DNA of 64,000 nt from CALVUJ01 sp045128835 (GCA_045128835.1 JBGVRX010000011.1:42871-106870), one strand, 5' to 3'; shown: positions 54,010 to 63,847, numbered from the stretch's first letter. A program made the numbers and translations. The notes: generated from the letters alone by a model not told the origin.

Positions 54010-54798
54010 TTAACCCATCCTTTCTTTAAAGTTGTTTATTAATGTCTCCTTTATTTTTTCATCATCTATTTTCTTTATTAAATACTCTAACTTGCCTAAA
54101 CAAATTAAATTTGTTGCTTCAGTTCTAGTCAATCCTCTAGAACACAAGTAAAACATTGTATCATCATCTATTTTACCAATACTAGACCCATGACTTGCTT
54201 TTACATCATTCTCTTCTATTAATAAAATAGGATTATTTTTACCTAAAGAATTTTCATCAAACAGTAAAATATTACTATTTTGTCTAACCACTGATTGTTT
54301 TGCTCCCTTTTCAATAAAAGAAGAAACATCATAATTTAAAACACTCTTATCCTTAACTATTCCAAAACAATTAATTTCATTTATACTATTGCCTTTGTTG
54401 TTTTCTGTATCAATAACATAATTTTTAGTTTTATTCTTGTAACATACACTTGCAATATTAATAGTGTTAGAACCTTCACTTATACTTTTTTCTTCTATCT
54501 TATAATTAATGCTTTCATCATATAAATCTATAATACTGTAGTCTACATTTGACTTATCATTAATTAATTTTAAACTATTTAAATTTTTATCGTTAATAAC
54601 TTCTACTAAAGTAACATTGCTATTTTTAAATGTAAACGATTTGTTGGCACATTTACCTAAGTTAATAATTGTTGCTTCACAATCTAGTATATTAATTTCT
54701 AAGTTTGTTGCTTGTACATCATCATTTATAACAATATAACTATCTTTATCAATTGTTAGATTAGTAGAGCAGTCTTTTGTTAAAACTAGTCTATCCAT
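54010..54798 (-). CDS. sufD: Fe-S cluster assembly protein SufD (short form)
   Basis: Partner of SufB, SufC. 262 aa from ATG 54798, much shorter than B. subtilis SufD (about 437 aa): most of the N-terminal helical domain is absent, and the beta-helix starts almost at once (CSTNLTIDKDSYIVIND). The C-terminal part is normal, with VKASHGSSIGKIDDDTMFYL CSRGL and the final helix. No remnant of the missing part is seen upstream, because sufC occupies it. Its start overlaps sufC by eight bases, behind AAAGGAAAG. Confidence 0.9.
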   Translation of the reverse strand: MDRLVLTKDCSTNLTIDKDSYIVINDDVQATNLEINILDCEATIINLGKCANKSFTFKNSNVTLVEVINDKNLNSLKLINDKSNVDYSIIDLYDESINYKIEEKSISEGSNTINIASVCYKNKTKNYVIDTENNKGNSINEINCFGIVKDKSVLNYDVSSFIEKGAKQSVVRQNSNILLFDENSLGKNNPILLIEENDVKASHGSSIGKIDDDTMFYLCSRGLTRTEATNLICLGKLEYLIKKIDDEKIKETLINNFKERMG

Positions 54799-55609
54799 TA
54801 ACAACACTTTCCTTTACATTACATGTTCCTAACATTACTTTTTTATTGTTTTCTTTACTAATGCTAACACCGAATTCTTTTTCAATCCACTTATAACCTT
54901 CCGAGTCAACTCTTTCAATTAAACTAGAATCTCCACTAGTTACAATTCTTCCATCAACAATAATATGAACATGTGTTGGTTTGATTAATTTATATAATTT
55001 TGAATAGTGAGAAATAATTAAACAAGAAAATTTGCCATCTAACATTGAATTAATTGATTTAGCAATCATTTCTAGCCCATCAACATCTAAGCCTGAATCA
55101 ATCTCATCTATAAGTGCTAAAGATGGATTTAATAATCTCATTTGAAGAATTTCATTTCTTTTCTTTTCTCCTCCAGAAAAGCCTTCATTTAAGTGTCTTG
55201 TAGCCATATCAATATTAAAGCCAACTTCTTTTGAATAATTTTCAAAATCTTTTATAAATTTATATAAACTAACAGGTTTTTCTTGATGAGCATTTATTGC
55301 ACTCTTTAAAAAATCCATATTAGAAACACCGCTTATTTCAAGTGGATATTGCATAGCCAAAAATAAGCCTGCTTTACTTCTTTCATCTACGCTCATTTTC
55401 AAAACATCTTCGTCATTATAAAAAATGCTTCCTCCAGTCACAGTATAACGAGGATGCCCCATTATAACTGATAACAAAGTAGATTTACCGTGACCATTTG
55501 GTCCAATAAGTGCATGAACTTCTCCTTCATTAATTTCTAAATTTAATCCTTTTAATATGTTTATATCATCAACATTTACATGTAAATCTTTAATAACTAA
55601 TTTTGACAC
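54791..55609 (-). CDS. sufC: SufC ATPase
   Basis: ABC-type ATPase of the SufBCD complex. 272 aa: Walker A GPNGHGKST, the SufC-typical MGHPRYTVTGG, signature FSGGEKKRNEILQM, Walker B ALIDEIDSGLD and the switch His in IISHYSKL. The start codon is GTG 55609, seven bases after TGGAGGCG. It leads the sufC-sufD-sufS-sufU-sufB operon. Confidence 0.96.
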   Translation of the reverse strand: MSKLVIKDLHVNVDDINILKGLNLEINEGEVHALIGPNGHGKSTLLSVIMGHPRYTVTGGSIFYNDEDVLKMSVDERSKAGLFLAMQYPLEISGVSNMDFLKSAINAHQEKPVSLYKFIKDFENYSKEVGFNIDMATRHLNEGFSGGEKKRNEILQMRLLNPSLALIDEIDSGLDVDGLEMIAKSINSMLDGKFSCLIISHYSKLYKLIKPTHVHIIVDGRIVTSGDSSLIERVDSEGYKWIEKEFGVSISKENNKKVMLGTCNVKESVVNG

Positions 55610-55669
55610 AAAAAAACGCCTCCATCCATTTATATATTTTACATTTTCTTACTCCAAAATACAACTTAT

Positions 55670-55698
55670 ACTATAAATTTATAGTCTAATATTGACAA
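55670..55698 (-). promoter_or_regulatory. Promoter of the suf operon
   Basis: Minus strand: TTGTCA (55693-55698), 17-base spacer, TATAGT (55670-55675). The leader is about 55 bases. Confidence 0.6.
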
Positions 55699-55727
55699 TG
55701 AGTGTTATTATAAATATGGTGATTTAA

Positions 55728-57305
55728 ATGCTAATAATCAATAATGTAAAAGTGCCTCTTGATTGCACAAATTACAAATCTGCAATTTCAAACAAATTAA
55801 AAATAAATGAAAACGAAATAACAAATTTTTCAATCATAAAAAAAGCAATTGACAGTAGGAATAAAAGTGATGTTTTCTTCATATGTAATTTCGTTATAGA
55901 AGTTAGCAATAAAGTAAAAAAACAAGTACTAAAGCACAAAGATATAAAGCCATATAAAGAATATAAATATGAAATAAAGAAAGTTGAAAGTAACGAGAAA
56001 ATCATCATTGTAGGCACTGGGCCTGCCGGTCTATTTTGTGCATACACCCTAGCTCTTTCTGGATTAAAACCTATAATAATTGAACGTGGTGAAGATGTAG
56101 AAAATAGAATAAACAGCGTTAAAAAGTTTTTTAATGAAGGGCAGTTAAACACTGAATCTAATCTACAATATGGTGAAGGTGGCGCCGGAACTTTTAGTGA
56201 TGGCAAATTGACAACGAATATTAATGATGAAAGAATTGAATTTATCAAAAATACATTTGTGAATTTTGGTGCTACTGAAGACATCAAGTATTTATCTAAG
56301 CCTCATATTGGAAGTGATATTTTAGTAAATGTAGTAAAAAATATGAGAGAAGAAATTATAAAATTAGGTGGCCAAGTGTTCTTCAATACATGTTTAACAA
56401 ATATTATAACTAAAGATAATAAAATCGAAAAAGTTGAAATAAAGAGAAACAACAAAACAGAATTATGGGAATGCGATCATCTAATTTTAGCTTGTGGTCA
56501 CAGTAGTAAAGATACAATTAAAATGCTATACAACAATAATGTAAATATCGAACAAAAACCATTTTCAATGGGTGTAAGAATAGAACATTTACAGGAAGAA
56601 ATAAATAAATCTCAATATGGTGAAAAATTCTATAAACACCCTGCTTTACCTCCTGCAGATTACAAATTAGCTGTACATTTAGAAAATAATAGGTCTCTAT
56701 ATACATTTTGTATGTGCCCTGGAGGAATGGTTGTAGCAAGTAGTAGCGAACCGGAAACAATTGTAACTAATGGGATGAGTAATTACAAAAGAGATGAAAC
56801 AAATGCAAATAGTGCTTTATTAGTAAATGTTTTAACAAGTGATTACGAAACAGACCATCCTCTCGCAGGACTATATTTCCAAGAAAAATACGAAAAACTA
56901 GCCTACTCTCTTACAAACTCTTATAAAGCACCTTGTTCTCTATTAAAAGAGTTTTTAGAAGATAAAGTATCTACTAAATTCGGAAAAGTAAAACCAAGTT
57001 ACTCTCCTGGGGTTGAATTTGCTCTTATAAAAAATTGTTTGCCTGATTTTGTAAGTAATACCATAAAATTAGGGATTAAAGAAATGGGCAAAAAAATTAG
57101 AGGATTTGATAATGGCGACAGCATTTTAACTGCTGTCGAATCCCGTTCCTCTTCTCCAGTTAGAATAGTTAGAAACGATAACTTCCAAAGCAACATTTTA
57201 AATCTTTATCCAATCGGAGAAGGAAGTGGCTATTCTTCTGGAATTACAACAAGTGCACTTGATGGAGTAAAGTGTGCTGAAGTACTATTAAAAAATTATA
57301 AATAA
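55728..57305 (+). CDS. FAD-dependent oxidoreductase (COG2509 type)
   Basis: 525 aa. An N-terminal domain of about 85 residues (VPLDCTNYKSAI, with KVKKQVLKHKDIKPYKEY) is followed by the FAD Rossmann motif VGTGPAGLFCAYTLALSG at residues 95-112 and GEGGAGTFSDGKLTT, then the C-terminal flavin motif PIGEGSGYSSGITTSALDG. This is the uncharacterised FAD-dependent dehydrogenase family COG2509. The reaction is not known. Start at 55728 behind GGTGAT. Divergent from the suf operon. Confidence 0.9.
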   Translation: MLIINNVKVPLDCTNYKSAISNKLKINENEITNFSIIKKAIDSRNKSDVFFICNFVIEVSNKVKKQVLKHKDIKPYKEYKYEIKKVESNEKIIIVGTGPAGLFCAYTLALSGLKPIIIERGEDVENRINSVKKFFNEGQLNTESNLQYGEGGAGTFSDGKLTTNINDERIEFIKNTFVNFGATEDIKYLSKPHIGSDILVNVVKNMREEIIKLGGQVFFNTCLTNIITKDNKIEKVEIKRNNKTELWECDHLILACGHSSKDTIKMLYNNNVNIEQKPFSMGVRIEHLQEEINKSQYGEKFYKHPALPPADYKLAVHLENNRSLYTFCMCPGGMVVASSSEPETIVTNGMSNYKRDETNANSALLVNVLTSDYETDHPLAGLYFQEKYEKLAYSLTNSYKAPCSLLKEFLEDKVSTKFGKVKPSYSPGVEFALIKNCLPDFVSNTIKLGIKEMGKKIRGFDNGDSILTAVESRSSSPVRIVRNDNFQSNILNLYPIGEGSGYSSGITTSALDGVKCAEVLLKNYK

Positions 57306-57345
57306 AAAAAGGGATTATCATCATACTCATGATGACTCCCTTTTT
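57304..57345. terminator. Bidirectional terminator between the flavoprotein and yjcZ genes
   Basis: GGGA and TATCATCAT pair with ATGATGA and TCCC around a four-base loop; A7 on the left and T5 on the right, so it works on both strands. Confidence 0.9.
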
Positions 57346-57390
57346 AATTTCAATAAATGTCCCGATTTCTCTAAACTTCTAATATTTATT

Positions 57391-57501
57391 CTAGAAGAAG
57401 TAACTTCCAAGGATTGCTAATAAAATGAAAAGTATTAAAATAACTAAAAAACCGTTATTGTAACCTCCATAAGATTGACATCCACAACCTGTGTTATTCA
57501 T
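57391..57501 (-). CDS. YjcZ family sporulation micro-protein (36 aa)
   Basis: Small gene in the gap after the flavoprotein. ATG 57501, stop TAG 57391. The product opens MNNTGCGCQSYGGYNNG, followed by a hydrophobic helix (LVILILFILLAILGSY) and FF at the end: a Gly/Tyr-rich head and a C-terminal membrane segment, the composition of the YjcZ/YczN-type sporulation proteins (GYGGGFALIVVLFILLIIVG in relatives). A textbook ribosome binding site AAAGGAGGTATTTTAC precedes it. A sigma-K-like promoter lies upstream and a terminator downstream. Function in Bacillus spores is unknown. Confidence 0.8.
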   Translation of the reverse strand: MNNTGCGCQSYGGYNNGFLVILILFILLAILGSYFF

Positions 57502-57527
57502 GTAAAATACCTCCTTTGTTTACATGA

Positions 57528-57555
57528 TATACTATGCATATAAAATATAAAAAGT
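57528..57555 (-). promoter_or_regulatory. Sigma-K-like promoter of the yjcZ gene
   Basis: Minus strand: AC (57554-57555), 17 bases, CATAGTATA (57528-57536), fitting AC-N16/17-CATAnnnTA. The surroundings are AT-rich, so a sigma-A reading cannot be excluded. Confidence 0.45.
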
Positions 57556-58616
57556 TACTTATCTATATACTCTTCTTTTAAAATTTGACTACTGTCATAA
57601 GGCATAAACAATAATTTAATCGCCGTAATTAAAATCGGAGAAAGTATCATTCCTGTTACTCCAAACAATGTACCAAATAAACTAATACCAAGTATACCCT
57701 CTAAGGGATGTAATTTAATTGCATTTTTCAAAATATAAGGTTGTAAAAAATTTGATTCTATAAGTTGAATAAGAAAAATAACAACCAAAACGATTATTCC
57801 TAACGAATAAGATACACTAAAACCAACTATTGTCGCAGGTATCCCTCCAATATAAGGACCTATTATCGGAATTAAGTTTGTTAAAGCAACAAACACAGAT
57901 AGTACTAGTATATAGTCCAATCTAAGCAAAGAAAACGATACAAAACTAATGAAAAACACCAATATACTATCTATTAGCATGCCAACAAAATATTTGCGTA
58001 TAACTGGCAAAAATTCTCGAAAATAGAATACTACAGGACCTTTTATCTTTTTTGGAATAATTCTTTTTATCCATTTTTTGAATTTTTCAAAATCAAAAGA
58101 TAAAAAAAGTGCACCGGATATTCCTAATAAAAAATCAAATATAATTGAAAAAGAAGAATTGAAAAAAGTTACTGCACCTTTAGTAACATTAATAATTACA
58201 CCATTAATAAAAGAAGATGCTGTATCACTTTTGACCTCTATACCAAGAGAATTCATAAAGTTTACAACCATCTCTAATAGCGATGGAATGTTTTGAATTA
58301 ATACTTCAATCTGCTTAATTAATGATGGAATTATAAAGTAAAATAATCCTAATATAACTAACAAAAAAGCACCATAACAAAGAAGTACACTGTATACCCT
58401 GTTTATCCCTTTTTTATTGAAAAACTCAATAAAAGGATCAAATAAAAAACTAATAAAAATAGCAATAATCACAGGGATTATTGCCTTCATAACTTTTCCA
58501 ATTAATCCTACTATACCAATATATTTTAAAACAACAAAAATTATCGATATAGAAAAAACCAATAATGTAAAACATATAACTCTATTAATAGTTTTGCTAT
58601 TTATGTTATCTTCCAT
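57555..58616 (-). CDS. AI-2E family (YdbI/PerM type) permease
   Basis: 353 aa with about eight membrane segments: two pairs near the N-terminus, a long extracellular or periplasmic-type loop (about residues 90-145), and four C-terminal segments with the signature DYILVLSVFVALTNLIPIIGPYIGG, then IESNFLQPYILKNAIKLHPL. Members transport autoinducer-2, or act as Na+(Li+)/H+ antiporters; the substrate is unknown. Ends with EYIDK just before the yjcZ region. Confidence 0.9.
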   Translation of the reverse strand: MEDNINSKTINRVICFTLLVFSISIIFVVLKYIGIVGLIGKVMKAIIPVIIAIFISFLFDPFIEFFNKKGINRVYSVLLCYGAFLLVILGLFYFIIPSLIKQIEVLIQNIPSLLEMVVNFMNSLGIEVKSDTASSFINGVIINVTKGAVTFFNSSFSIIFDFLLGISGALFLSFDFEKFKKWIKRIIPKKIKGPVVFYFREFLPVIRKYFVGMLIDSILVFFISFVSFSLLRLDYILVLSVFVALTNLIPIIGPYIGGIPATIVGFSVSYSLGIIVLVVIFLIQLIESNFLQPYILKNAIKLHPLEGILGISLFGTLFGVTGMILSPILITAIKLLFMPYDSSQILKEEYIDK

Positions 58617-58646
58617 ACTTTCGCCTCTATTAATAGTATTCTCCTT

Positions 58647-60812
58647 TTAAAATGGATTAACAAATTTTATTAATTTCTCTTTTAATGTCGTTTTTCTAAC
58701 TTTATAGTTAGTATTACTTATTCCATATAAAAAAGCATTATAGTCTCCAACAATTATAAGTTTTTGTTTAGCTCTTGTTATTGCGGTATAAATCAAATTC
58801 TTCGCTAACATCCTTTGATAGGCAAACGATACGGGAAGAATTATAAGTGGATACTCACTACCTTGGGATTTATGAATACTAATGCAATATGCATGAGTAA
58901 TATTAACAAAATCTTTAGATGAATATTCTACAATATTTTCATCATATCCAACCATAAGTTTAGAGGAACTAACATTTCCACCAAAATCTACATCTAGTAA
59001 AGTGCCAATATCGCCATTATATACATTATCTTCATTTTGATTTTTTAGTTGTAAAATTTTATCATTTTCACGATATATAACTTTACCTACTCGTAATTCT
59101 TTTTTCATATCATCACTAGGATTAAAATGAACTTGAAGCATTTCATTTAAAACATCTATACCATTCATTCCTTGATACATAGGGGCGATAACTTGAATAT
59201 CTTCACTGCTATAACCATTATTTTCCGCTTTCTTTACATACTCTAAAAGGACCTTTTTTACATAATAATCTTTCGTACTATAAAAAGTTACATCATTATC
59301 AAAATCTTCACTAATATCTTCATTATTTTTTATATGATGCGCTAATTTTATAATATTAGATTGCTCACTTTGTCGGTAAATTTTAGTAAGTCTTATCATA
59401 TTTACCAAATTCGAATCAATTAAATCTTTTAAAACATTTCCAGGTCCTACTGAAGGTAGTTGATCTTCATCCCCAATAAAAATTATTTGAGCAACATTCT
59501 CACTTGCCCTTAACAATTGATGAAGTAAATAATTATCTACCATAGAAAACTCATCCACTATCAAAAGATGTCCGTTTAATGGATTATTTTCATTAATAGA
59601 AAAAGTATTCGAATGTAAATCCCACTTTAATAAACTATGAATTGTACAAGCTTTAACACCTGTTATTTCTGTTAGTCTTTTACTTGCTCTGCCTGTAGGA
59701 GCACAAACATATATATCACTATTTGAAATAAGTTCTTTATATACTTGAATAATTGCATTTACTATCGTTGTTTTACCTGTTCCTGGTCCACCAGTTATAA
59801 TAGAAAGTCCACTATTCATACAATTTATGATTGCTTCTTTTTGGGTATCATCATAGTTTATGCCTAGTTTTTCTTCGACTTTATTAATAACACGTAATAC
59901 CTCTTCTTCATTGAAATCTGAAATTATTCTTTTTATAAAGTTCGATAAAATTCTAGAGTTTTCTTTTTCTGCAATATATTGAGCCATTGGAAAAATTTTG
60001 TTTTCTTCTTTAAAAAGTTTTCCTTCCATAATAACCATATCCAAAAAATATTTTTTGCTAGTACTATCTATATCGCTTATTATTTTATCAAATTCTTCAA
60101 AGATTGCCTCTTCACTAGTATAAGTGTCAGATTCATTAAAGCAAATATTAGACGCACAATAAACCAAGCACGCCTTAATTCTTCTTTCATCATGAGGATC
60201 AAACCCTAAATTAAGCGCAAAATCATCTGCAGTCTTAAATCCAATACCATCTATATCTTCTACTAAATTATATGGATTATCTTTAATAATTTGAATCATT
60301 TTTTCTTTATATACGCCTTGAATTTTAAGAAGCATTTTAATACTAAGCCCTTGTGTCACAAAAGTTCTTACAGCTTCATCAAAATATGAGTCGGATCCTA
60401 GACCTTTGATTATAGTTTGCTTTTGTTCTTCATTAACTATAGTGTCTAAAACATCCGGAAATTGTTTTATCTTTTCTAAAGTTTCTTCTCCTAGTAAATC
60501 ATATATTTTCTCTGCCGTTTTTACGCCTACTTTAGGAAATAAAGGAGATGATAAATATTTAATAATCGCATCTTTACTATTAGGAAGTATTTCTTCATAC
60601 TCACTCACAACAAATTGTGCACCAAATCTAGGATGATTAAAATACTCCCCTTTATATCTATAATCATTTGTTTCATTAGGTATAGGAAAATTACCAGTAA
60701 GTGTTAAATACTTATTGTCAGTTTCTTCATTCAATTTTATCTTAATAACAGAGTACAAATTATCCTCATTGTGAAATAATACAACTTTTAATTTTCCTAC
60801 AACTTCTTCCAT
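58647..60812 (-). CDS. recD2: RecD2-type ATP-dependent DNA helicase
   Basis: 721 aa, 5'-3' helicase of superfamily 1B without RecBC partners. N-terminal OB-like domain (VVGKLKVVLFHNEDNLYSVI), helix-hairpin-helix region, Walker A GGPGTGKTTIVNAI, motif II DEFSMVDNYLL, QLPSVGPG, and the C-terminal motif with IHKSQGSEYPLIILP and TAITRAKQKLIIVG. It helps replication forks and mismatch repair in B. subtilis (yrrC). The start is ATG 60812 (AGGTGAAAAA); it begins eight bases after mnmA. Confidence 0.94.
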   Translation of the reverse strand: MEEVVGKLKVVLFHNEDNLYSVIKIKLNEETDNKYLTLTGNFPIPNETNDYRYKGEYFNHPRFGAQFVVSEYEEILPNSKDAIIKYLSSPLFPKVGVKTAEKIYDLLGEETLEKIKQFPDVLDTIVNEEQKQTIIKGLGSDSYFDEAVRTFVTQGLSIKMLLKIQGVYKEKMIQIIKDNPYNLVEDIDGIGFKTADDFALNLGFDPHDERRIKACLVYCASNICFNESDTYTSEEAIFEEFDKIISDIDSTSKKYFLDMVIMEGKLFKEENKIFPMAQYIAEKENSRILSNFIKRIISDFNEEEVLRVINKVEEKLGINYDDTQKEAIINCMNSGLSIITGGPGTGKTTIVNAIIQVYKELISNSDIYVCAPTGRASKRLTEITGVKACTIHSLLKWDLHSNTFSINENNPLNGHLLIVDEFSMVDNYLLHQLLRASENVAQIIFIGDEDQLPSVGPGNVLKDLIDSNLVNMIRLTKIYRQSEQSNIIKLAHHIKNNEDISEDFDNDVTFYSTKDYYVKKVLLEYVKKAENNGYSSEDIQVIAPMYQGMNGIDVLNEMLQVHFNPSDDMKKELRVGKVIYRENDKILQLKNQNEDNVYNGDIGTLLDVDFGGNVSSSKLMVGYDENIVEYSSKDFVNITHAYCISIHKSQGSEYPLIILPVSFAYQRMLAKNLIYTAITRAKQKLIIVGDYNAFLYGISNTNYKVRKTTLKEKLIKFVNPF

Positions 60813-60820
60813 TTTTTCAC

Positions 60821-61957
60821 CTAACAATCTAACAACTTATTATCACGGTAAACCTTGTCTATAGTTCCTCCACCTAAACATTCATTATTTAAATAAAATA
60901 CAGCTTCTTGTCCACTTGTAATAGCTTTTACTGGATTAATACATTTAACTAAAACAGTTTCTTTATCAATGATTTCAAGCATTACCTCTTGATCTGGTTG
61001 TCTGTATCTAAACTTTGCTTGACATCTTAAATTATTATTAGGAACAATGCCTTCAATCCAGTTTACTCCTGTAACTAAACAACTGTCTGCTAGTAAATAC
61101 TCATTTTCTTCGCCTTGAACAACATACAAAACATTATTTTGTACATCTTTACCTACAACAAACCATGAACCATTATCATGATTTTTTAAACCTCCAATAC
61201 CCAGTCCTTTTCTTTGCCCTATTGTATAATACATAACACCTTCATGTGTTCCTACAACTTTACCGCTCATTCTATCAACTATATTTCCTTTTTTAGCTGG
61301 AATATAATTTTTTAAAAACTCTTTAAAGTTTCTTTCGCCAATAAAGCAAACTCCTGTAGAATCTTTTTTGTTTGCTATTTCTAAATTAAGTTCATTAGCT
61401 ATTCTTCTAACTTCACTTTTTTCAATATTACCTAATGGGAATAATGATTTTTTTAGTTGTTCTTGCGAAAGCTTACATAAAAAATATGTTTGATCTTTAT
61501 TAGAATCTACACCTTTATACATTTTGCTAATTTCTTCGTCATGATTAACAATCGCATAGTGTCCTGTTGCAACATATTCTGCACCTTTAGACATAGCAAA
61601 TTTCATGAAAGCATCAAACTTAATATATTTATTACATAAAATATCTGGATTAGGAGTTCTACCTTTTTTGTATTCATCTAAGAAATAACTAAACACATTA
61701 TCCCAATATTCTTTAACAAAATCTATTCTATATAATTCTATTCCTAGTTGATCTGCAACTTTTTTAGCATCATTATAATCTTTTTCTTGTGGACATATAT
61801 CCGCATCAGAATTAGGGTTACCTAAAAAATCATTATTAAGCATACTATCCCAGTTTCTCATAAACCCTGCAATAACTTCATATCCTTGTTTTTTTAATAA
61901 ATAAGCAGCTACCGCGCTATCCACTCCACCACTTAAACCTATCATTACTTTTGTCAT
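60821..61957 (-). CDS. mnmA: tRNA-specific 2-thiouridylase MnmA
   Basis: Makes s2U34 in tRNA-Lys, Glu, Gln, using sulfur from a desulfurase. 378 aa: PP-loop GLSGGVDSAVAA near the start, NPDILCNKYIKF with the first catalytic Cys, STGVCFIGER with the second, then the central and C-terminal beta domains (PVKAITSGQEAVFYL). Start at 61957 behind GAGGTGATTAATT. In the same row as recD2, as in B. subtilis (trmU-yrrC region). Confidence 0.96.
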   Translation of the reverse strand: MTKVMIGLSGGVDSAVAAYLLKKQGYEVIAGFMRNWDSMLNNDFLGNPNSDADICPQEKDYNDAKKVADQLGIELYRIDFVKEYWDNVFSYFLDEYKKGRTPNPDILCNKYIKFDAFMKFAMSKGAEYVATGHYAIVNHDEEISKMYKGVDSNKDQTYFLCKLSQEQLKKSLFPLGNIEKSEVRRIANELNLEIANKKDSTGVCFIGERNFKEFLKNYIPAKKGNIVDRMSGKVVGTHEGVMYYTIGQRKGLGIGGLKNHDNGSWFVVGKDVQNNVLYVVQGEENEYLLADSCLVTGVNWIEGIVPNNNLRCQAKFRYRQPDQEVMLEIIDKETVLVKCINPVKAITSGQEAVFYLNNECLGGGTIDKVYRDNKLLDC

Positions 61958-61992
61958 AATTAATCACCTCTAGTATTATAACAAATTACTAT

Positions 61993-63792
61993 TCATTTTT
62001 TAACCCTTATTATTGAAAATATGATTACCCCAAACAAACACAAAATTAATATAATTTCATAATAATACGAAAAATCTAAATTTTCATAAACAACTATCTT
62101 CATCTCTTTATAACTAATATTCTCCGAGTTATCTTTTGACATTAATAACACTTTATATTGGCCTTTACTATTTAAATCTAATCCGCCATCATTCATTATA
62201 TAAACCCTAGTAATACCATCAACTTTATCGTATGCTTCTATATAATTAGATAAATTCAAAGTAGAGCTACCCTTTAAAATTTTAATTTCATTTATATCAT
62301 TGAAAATAGGCCCCTCTATATCCTCTTCTATAACAACCATTTTAACAACGGAACTGTTTAAATTATCAAATTCATCTATGACAATAACTTCAATGTAATA
62401 TTCTCCTACTAAATTAAAAATCAAATTATCTTCTATAGTTATAGTTAGATCTTCTTTACTAGACAAATTATCTTCCACTTTTATTTTCTCATCTAGTTTA
62501 ACCTTCGTATCCTTTATTATATATATTTCTTGGTTATCCTCTATTGTAGGAGGAATATTATCAATTAATAAAGTTTTATATTCACCATCATAAAAATGAA
62601 TATATTTATCATTTACAGTAGATACTATATCACTTGAAACAACTTTACCAACAAAAGAAGTTTTGTAACTATCTATATTATATGCAAATACACAAATATC
62701 CCCAGATTCATCTAAATTCGTTGATCTAGTATGATAAATAACATACTTACTATCACTTGATATGCCGATAAGATAGTTATCTCTATTATTTAAACGATTT
62801 CCTGCGACACTAATCAACTTAGTTTCTCCCTTAGAAATATCAAATAGAATTACATGAGATTTATAATTAAATTTATCCGTTATATTCGTTGCGTAACTTT
62901 CATATATCACGTATTTACCATCTTTACTTACAGTTGAATTGCCACTATTATCATTAAATAAATTTTTCTTATTCTTACTAATAATTTCTACCGTAGAATT
63001 TTTTGTGTTAACTAAATAAACATGGCTGCAAAAATATCCTTCCGCACTTTCATTAACGCAAGAATTATAATCATATGATCTAATCCCTAAATTTGAAGCA
63101 GACGATTGAAAAGTTATGTATCTTCCATCATAACTAATAGATGGATTGATACTGCTCGAATCTCCACCATAATTATTCTCGTAGGTGCTAATTAAAGTTA
63201 TAGAATCAGTAATTAAACTATATTTAAAAATATTAATGCATCTATTAATTTCATTTACATAGCAACTATTATTATCAATAATTATATTATTAGTAGCTAA
63301 AGATTCAAAAACAACGTTTTTCCCATCACCACTTATCTTTGAAACATAACTATTTCCATTCAAATATTCAGTTCCTTTTTTAATAATTGAAAATGACTTT
63401 AATAAAACATTATAAATATAAATATTACTGCAGTAATTGTATTCTTCCTCCAATATGTTATAACATTTACTATCCATTTCATCAACTATATTAGTAGCAG
63501 ATGATGTAAAAGTAATATATTTACCATCTGAACTGATACTAGGAAAATACATATCTGAATCAATATATTCTCCATTTTCATTTAAAATATCACTAAACTC
63601 ATTACTATATTTATCTACATATCCAACGTAATGCCTACCACTATAATCATATTCGTACACATATAAATTAACGCTTTCATCTATATTGTATATTTTTTTA
63701 TTTTCAATACCTTCTGCAGCCACTTTAAACCCAAAGAATAAAATCATTAAGTATATAAAACTTGTTAAAAACATAATAAATCTTAATTTCAT
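61993..63792 (-). CDS. Secreted propeller-type surface protein with C-terminal membrane anchor
   Basis: 599 aa from ATG 63792 (GGTGATAAAA before it). Signal peptide (residues 1-27), then about five TolB/PD40-like beta-propeller units, each with S-x-DGKYI-x-F-x-S-x-ATN (for example SSDGKYITFTSSATNI and SYDGRYITFQSSASNL). Three of them carry a Cys pair in the same loop (CYN...YCSNIY, CYVNEINRC, CVNESAEGYFC), likely disulfides. From about residue 390 come two Ig-like units of the cadherin/HYR kind (PPTIEDNQEIYI, EGPIFNDINEIKI). A membrane segment and RVKK end the protein. Function unknown; perhaps binding. Confidence 0.82.
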   Translation of the reverse strand: MKLRFIMFLTSFIYLMILFFGFKVAAEGIENKKIYNIDESVNLYVYEYDYSGRHYVGYVDKYSNEFSDILNENGEYIDSDMYFPSISSDGKYITFTSSATNIVDEMDSKCYNILEEEYNYCSNIYIYNVLLKSFSIIKKGTEYLNGNSYVSKISGDGKNVVFESLATNNIIIDNNSCYVNEINRCINIFKYSLITDSITLISTYENNYGGDSSSINPSISYDGRYITFQSSASNLGIRSYDYNSCVNESAEGYFCSHVYLVNTKNSTVEIISKNKKNLFNDNSGNSTVSKDGKYVIYESYATNITDKFNYKSHVILFDISKGETKLISVAGNRLNNRDNYLIGISSDSKYVIYHTRSTNLDESGDICVFAYNIDSYKTSFVGKVVSSDIVSTVNDKYIHFYDGEYKTLLIDNIPPTIEDNQEIYIIKDTKVKLDEKIKVEDNLSSKEDLTITIEDNLIFNLVGEYYIEVIVIDEFDNLNSSVVKMVVIEEDIEGPIFNDINEIKILKGSSTLNLSNYIEAYDKVDGITRVYIMNDGGLDLNSKGQYKVLLMSKDNSENISYKEMKIVVYENLDFSYYYEIILILCLFGVIIFSIIRVKK

Positions 63793-63847
63793 TTTTATCA
63801 CCTTTTATATTATCAATAAATAGTTTGTTGATTTATGTCATTTAAAC

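Noticed and set aside
57304..57345. The ATCATCAT / ATGATGA inverted repeat as a mobile-element end or CRISPR-like repeat.
   Set aside because: It is a single hairpin with A and T runs on both flanks between convergent genes, so a bidirectional terminator explains it.
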